Source: an uncultured Prevotella sp.
GTDB taxonomy: Bacteria; Bacteroidota; Bacteroidia; Bacteroidales; Bacteroidaceae
DNA length: 7,315 nt
Direction of reading: 5' to 3'
Assembly: GCA_946625715.1 (NCBI GenBank)
Contig: CAMOTK010000102.1
Location: forward strand, 1 to 7,315
The notes under the pieces were generated by a model that saw nothing but the letters and a program-made list of their open reading frames with translations, made no database searches and was not told where the DNA came from. Within the stretch, counting starts at the first letter, position 1. Each line of letters begins with the position of its first letter. A program made the translations under genes and the position numbers. Positions 5,087 to 7,315 of this stretch are shown piece after piece.

Positions 5087-6433
5087 CTTAGCCAGGCGCT
5101 CCTTGATGGCCTTCGTGTCGGCCTCGTAGCCGGGCTTTTCGAGCAGGGCAAACATATTCTTCTTGTAAGCCTCAACACCAGGCTGGTTGAAGGGGTTCAC
5201 GCCAAGCAGATTGCCGCTGATGCCGCAGGAAATCTCGAAGAAGTAGATGAGCTGACCGATATAGTAGGCGTTCAGTTCGGGCATCGAGATGCGGATGTTG
5301 GGCACGCCACCGTCGACGTGAGCCAGACGTGTGCCAAGCTCGGCCATCTTGTTCACCTCGTCGATGCGCTTGCCGGCCAGGAAGTTCAGACCGTCGAGGT
5401 TCTCCTCGTCGCTGGGGAAGAGCAGTTCGCGGTTGGGCTTCTCAACAGAGATAACGGTTTCGAAGATGGTGCGCTCGCCGTCCTGAATCCACTGACCCAT
5501 TGAGTGCAGGTCGGTGGTGAAGTCGACGCTTGCGGGGAAGATGCCCTTCTTGTCCTTGCCTTCCGACTCGCCATAGAGCTGCTTCCACCACTCTGAGAAG
5601 AAGTGGAGCTTCGGCTGGTAGTTCACCATAATCTCAATCTTCTTGCCATTCTGGTACAGACCGTTGCGCAGAGCAGCATACTGGGCAGCCATATTCTCCT
5701 CGAAAGGCACGTCCTTGCCGCAAGCCTTCTCCATCTCAACGGCACCAGCCACCAGCTGCTTGATGTCGAAGCCAGCGCAGGCGATGGGCAGCAGACCTAC
5801 CGGTGTGAGCACCGAGAAGCGTCCACCCACGTTGTCGGGAATGATGAAGCTCTTGTAGCCTTCCTTGTCGGCGCAGGTGCGGGCAGCACCACGCTTGGCA
5901 TCGGTCACGGCGATGATGACGTCCTTAGCCTCGGCCTTACCCATCTGAGCCTCGCACTGCTTCTTCAGCAGACGGAAAGTCAGAGCGGTCTCGGTCGTTG
6001 TGCCCGACTTCGAGATATTGATAACGCCAAACTTCTTACTCTTCAGGTATTCGGTCATCTCGCTCAGGTAGTCCTCGCCAATGTTGTTGCCGGCAAAGAG
6101 GATGGTAGGATTCTTCTTGTCCTGCACCAGCCAGGCAAACGTATTGTTCAGAGCCTCGATGACGGCACGTGCGCCAAGATAGCTGCCGCCGATACCGGCC
6201 ACCACTACCACCTCGCACTTCTCGCGCAGCACATTGGCAGCAGCCTGAATCTCGTCGAGGAACTGCGGTGTGATGCTGCTGGGCAGATGCAGCCATCCGA
6301 GGAAGTCATTACCTGGGCAAGTGCCCTTTTCCAAAGCCTCTTGAGCGGCCTTCACCTGAGGTTCGAAAGCCTTTACGGCACCTTCCTGCAAGAAGCAGGC
6401 GGCCTTTGTGATGTCAAGACTAATGTTCTTCAT
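5078..6433 (-). CDS. pgi: Glucose-6-phosphate isomerase
   Basis: Complete 451-residue Pgi, the short form usual in Bacteroidetes and Firmicutes. It interconverts glucose-6-phosphate and fructose-6-phosphate in the cytoplasm. Landmarks: GIGGSYLGA (81-89) and [11 protein letters not shown] (140-150) form the sugar-phosphate binding SIS domain. [11 protein letters not shown] (203-213) corresponds to Pgi signature 1. [10 protein letters not shown] carries the likely catalytic base Glu289, and DLHSMGQ (308-314) follows. [14 protein letters not shown] (411-424) matches signature 2 and ends in the active-site Lys424. The ATG at 6433 fits homologs (MKNISLDI). The gene lies 37 nt after the cytidylate-kinase-like gene with no promoter between. 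Its last codons and stop lie in a heptanucleotide repeat. Nothing unusual in the protein itself. Confidence 0.98.
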   Translation of the reverse strand: MKNISLDITKAACFLQEGAVKAFEPQVKAAQEALEKGTCPGNDFLGWLHLPSSITPQFLDEIQAAANVLREKCEVVVVAGIGGSYLGARAVIEALNNTFAWLVQDKKNPTILFAGNNIGEDYLSEMTEYLKSKKFGVINISKSGTTTETALTFRLLKKQCEAQMGKAEAKDVIIAVTDAKRGAARTCADKEGYKSFIIPDNVGGRFSVLTPVGLLPIACAGFDIKQLVAGAVEMEKACGKDVPFEENMAAQYAALRNGLYQNGKKIEIMVNYQPKLHFFSEWWKQLYGESEGKDKKGIFPASVDFTTDLHSMGQWIQDGERTIFETVISVEKPNRELLFPSDEENLDGLNFLAGKRIDEVNKMAELGTRLAHVDGGVPNIRISMPELNAYYIGQLIYFFEISCGISGNLLGVNPFNQPGVEAYKKNMFALLEKPGYEADTKAIKERLAKEN

Positions 6434-6470
6434 TGATGCTTGATAGTTGTTATGTATTAATATTAGGTTG

Positions 6471-7124
6471 TTATTGATGTTTCTCTATATACTGCATGAT
6501 GATGTCTACGGCATCGTTCTCTGTAAGTCCATCCATGTTGATGACAAGGTCGTAGTTGCGGGTATCGTAGCGCGACGTGCCGGTATAGCGGTTGATATAG
6601 TTCTCGCGCATGGCGTCGACAAGTTCGATGAGCTCACGTGCTTCGGGAGCCGTCTTGTTCTGCTTCGCCATCACGCGCTCAATACGACTCTTAATGGGAG
6701 CCTGAATGAGCACGCTGATGTGATTGGGATGAGAGCGGAACACAAAGAAACCGCTGCGGCCGGCAATGACGCACGACTCTGCCGAAGCAATTTCCTTGAG
6801 AATCTTCGTCTCGACCTTGAACACTTCCTCCGACGTCACCTGCTGTGTCTTGTCGTGCACGTTCTCCATCCGGTAAAACTCCGACTTGGCAGCATCGTAA
6901 AACGGCGTGAGGTGGCTCACGAAGTCTTTCCACCAGCTATGATTGGTACCTTTCAGACGTTCAATTTCTTCGACAGAAAGATTATACTTCTTGGTCAGGG
7001 CCTTGATAAGTGCCTTATCATAGAATATCACACCGAGGCGACGAGCCAGCAACTCGCCAACTGTGCGTCCACCTGAGCCGAGCTCACGATTGATGGATAT
7101 CACAAATTTCTCATTCAGTTTCAT
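6471..7124 (-). CDS. Cytidylate kinase-like protein
   Basis: A 217-residue soluble P-loop kinase of the cytidylate-kinase-like (AAK6/Cytidylate_kin2) family. The N-terminal [21 protein letters not shown] (7-27) contains the glycine-rich loop GSGGRT, followed by [11 protein letters not shown]. Then come [13 protein letters not shown] (118-129), typical of the family, an Arg-rich lid ([10 protein letters not shown], 145-154) and [16 protein letters not shown] (185-200). Family members are assumed to phosphorylate a nucleoside monophosphate or a similar small substrate; many Bacteroidetes carry this paralog besides true Cmk, and its substrate is uncertain. The start at 7124 is chosen because the family sequence begins there; an upstream in-frame extension to 7304 is only a reading frame across gpsA. 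The gene lies 53 nt after gpsA and 37 nt before pgi, with no consensus promoter on either side, so it is read as part of the operon. Confidence 0.9.
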   Translation of the reverse strand: MKLNEKFVISINRELGSGGRTVGELLARRLGVIFYDKALIKALTKKYNLSVEEIERLKGTNHSWWKDFVSHLTPFYDAAKSEFYRMENVHDKTQQVTSEEVFKVETKILKEIASAESCVIAGRSGFFVFRSHPNHISVLIQAPIKSRIERVMAKQNKTAPEARELIELVDAMRENYINRYTGTSRYDTRNYDLVINMDGLTENDAVDIIMQYIEKHQ

Positions 7125-7177
7125 AATCAATTCTAATAGGTTATTAATAATGTTTCGTCTTTGCCTGAGGGCACATA

Positions 7178-7315
7178 TTATCGGAACGAGTCGGTAAGCA
7201 GTTTGATTTCTATCTGCGGGCTGATGCGCTCGTAGAGAATGTTGTAGACGGCATCGAGGATGGGCATGTTGACATGGTGATGCCGGTTGATTTCCTTCAT
7301 GCACTTCGTGCCGAA
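7178..7315 (-). CDS. gpsA: NAD(P)H-dependent glycerol-3-phosphate dehydrogenase, C-terminal fragment
   Basis: The last 45 codons and a TAA stop of a gene that continues beyond the window edge. The visible part reads CMKEINRHHHVNMPILDAVY then NILYERISPQIEIKLLTDSFR. This matches the helical C terminus of GpsA (family pattern: MPI.DAVY.ILY followed by a short helix). GpsA reduces dihydroxyacetone phosphate to glycerol-3-phosphate for phospholipid synthesis. Only the tail is visible, so the call rests on this segment and on its place upstream of pgi, an arrangement I recall from Bacteroides. The remainder cannot be judged. Confidence 0.85.
   Translation of the reverse strand, partial: FGTKCMKEINRHHHVNMPILDAVYNILYERISPQIEIKLLTDSFR

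Noticed and set aside
4598..5503. Long plus-strand ORF (301 codons) across the HAD and pgi genes
   Set aside because: It is antisense to two well-supported genes, has no family resemblance, and arises from their codon bias.
5603..6436. Plus-strand ORF of 277 codons opposite pgi
   Set aside because: Antisense shadow of a conserved enzyme gene; the composition is that of a reversed GC-rich coding sequence.
7125..7177. Possible internal promoter before the cytidylate-kinase-like gene (TAGAATTG on the minus strand)
   Set aside because: One mismatch to the TAnnTTTG box and no TTTG at the proper distance.
7125..7304. 60-residue N-terminal extension of the cytidylate-kinase-like protein
   Set aside because: It reads through the gpsA tail in another frame and has a Cys/His/Arg-rich composition unlike the family, which begins at the ATG at 7124.

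Overview
The window looks like an ordinary chromosomal stretch from a member of the Bacteroidales, most likely a Prevotella-type organism of moderate GC content. The basis is the mix of protein families (DUF4230, DUF4890 and DUF4738 proteins, a Bacteroidetes-type short glucose-6-phosphate isomerase), lipoprotein signals, poor Shine-Dalgarno sequences, and promoters of the Bacteroidetes TTTG / TAnnTTTG type. There are no mobile elements, RNA genes or CRISPR arrays.

Layout. (1) Positions 1-1374, plus strand: the 3' part of a tRNA t6A methyltransferase gene (trmO), then 22 nt later a small membrane-anchored histidine-kinase-like protein. Its phosphoacceptor His is replaced by Asn and its G2-box glycines by acidic residues. 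(2) 1378-2660, minus strand: two overlapping DUF4230 paralogs, a lipoprotein followed by a membrane-anchored protein, converging on the kinase-like gene with only 3 nt between stop codons. (3) 2661-2818: a divergent, AT-rich regulatory gap with a -7 box for the DUF4230 pair and a perfect 12-bp palindrome. (4) 2819-4015, plus strand: a secreted, basic DUF4890 protein, a strong terminator, then a DUF4738-type lipoprotein whose consensus promoter sits directly on that terminator and may yield an almost leaderless mRNA. (5) 4033-4078: a long bidirectional hairpin between convergent units. (6) 4050-7315, minus strand: a likely operon read as gpsA (3' end only), cytidylate-kinase-like gene, pgi, HAD-family sugar phosphatase/mutase, and a small helicase-associated-like protein.

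The minus-strand operon groups central carbon and lipid-precursor functions: Pgi handles hexose phosphates, GpsA makes glycerol-3-phosphate, and the HAD enzyme probably acts on a small phosphosugar. The middle of the window encodes envelope proteins of unknown role. The points most worth a second look are the degenerate kinase, the heptanucleotide repeat that carries both the pgi stop and the HAD start, the terminator hairpin lying inside a coding sequence between direct repeats, and the unexplained DUF4230 pair. I did not find a clearly new multi-gene system.
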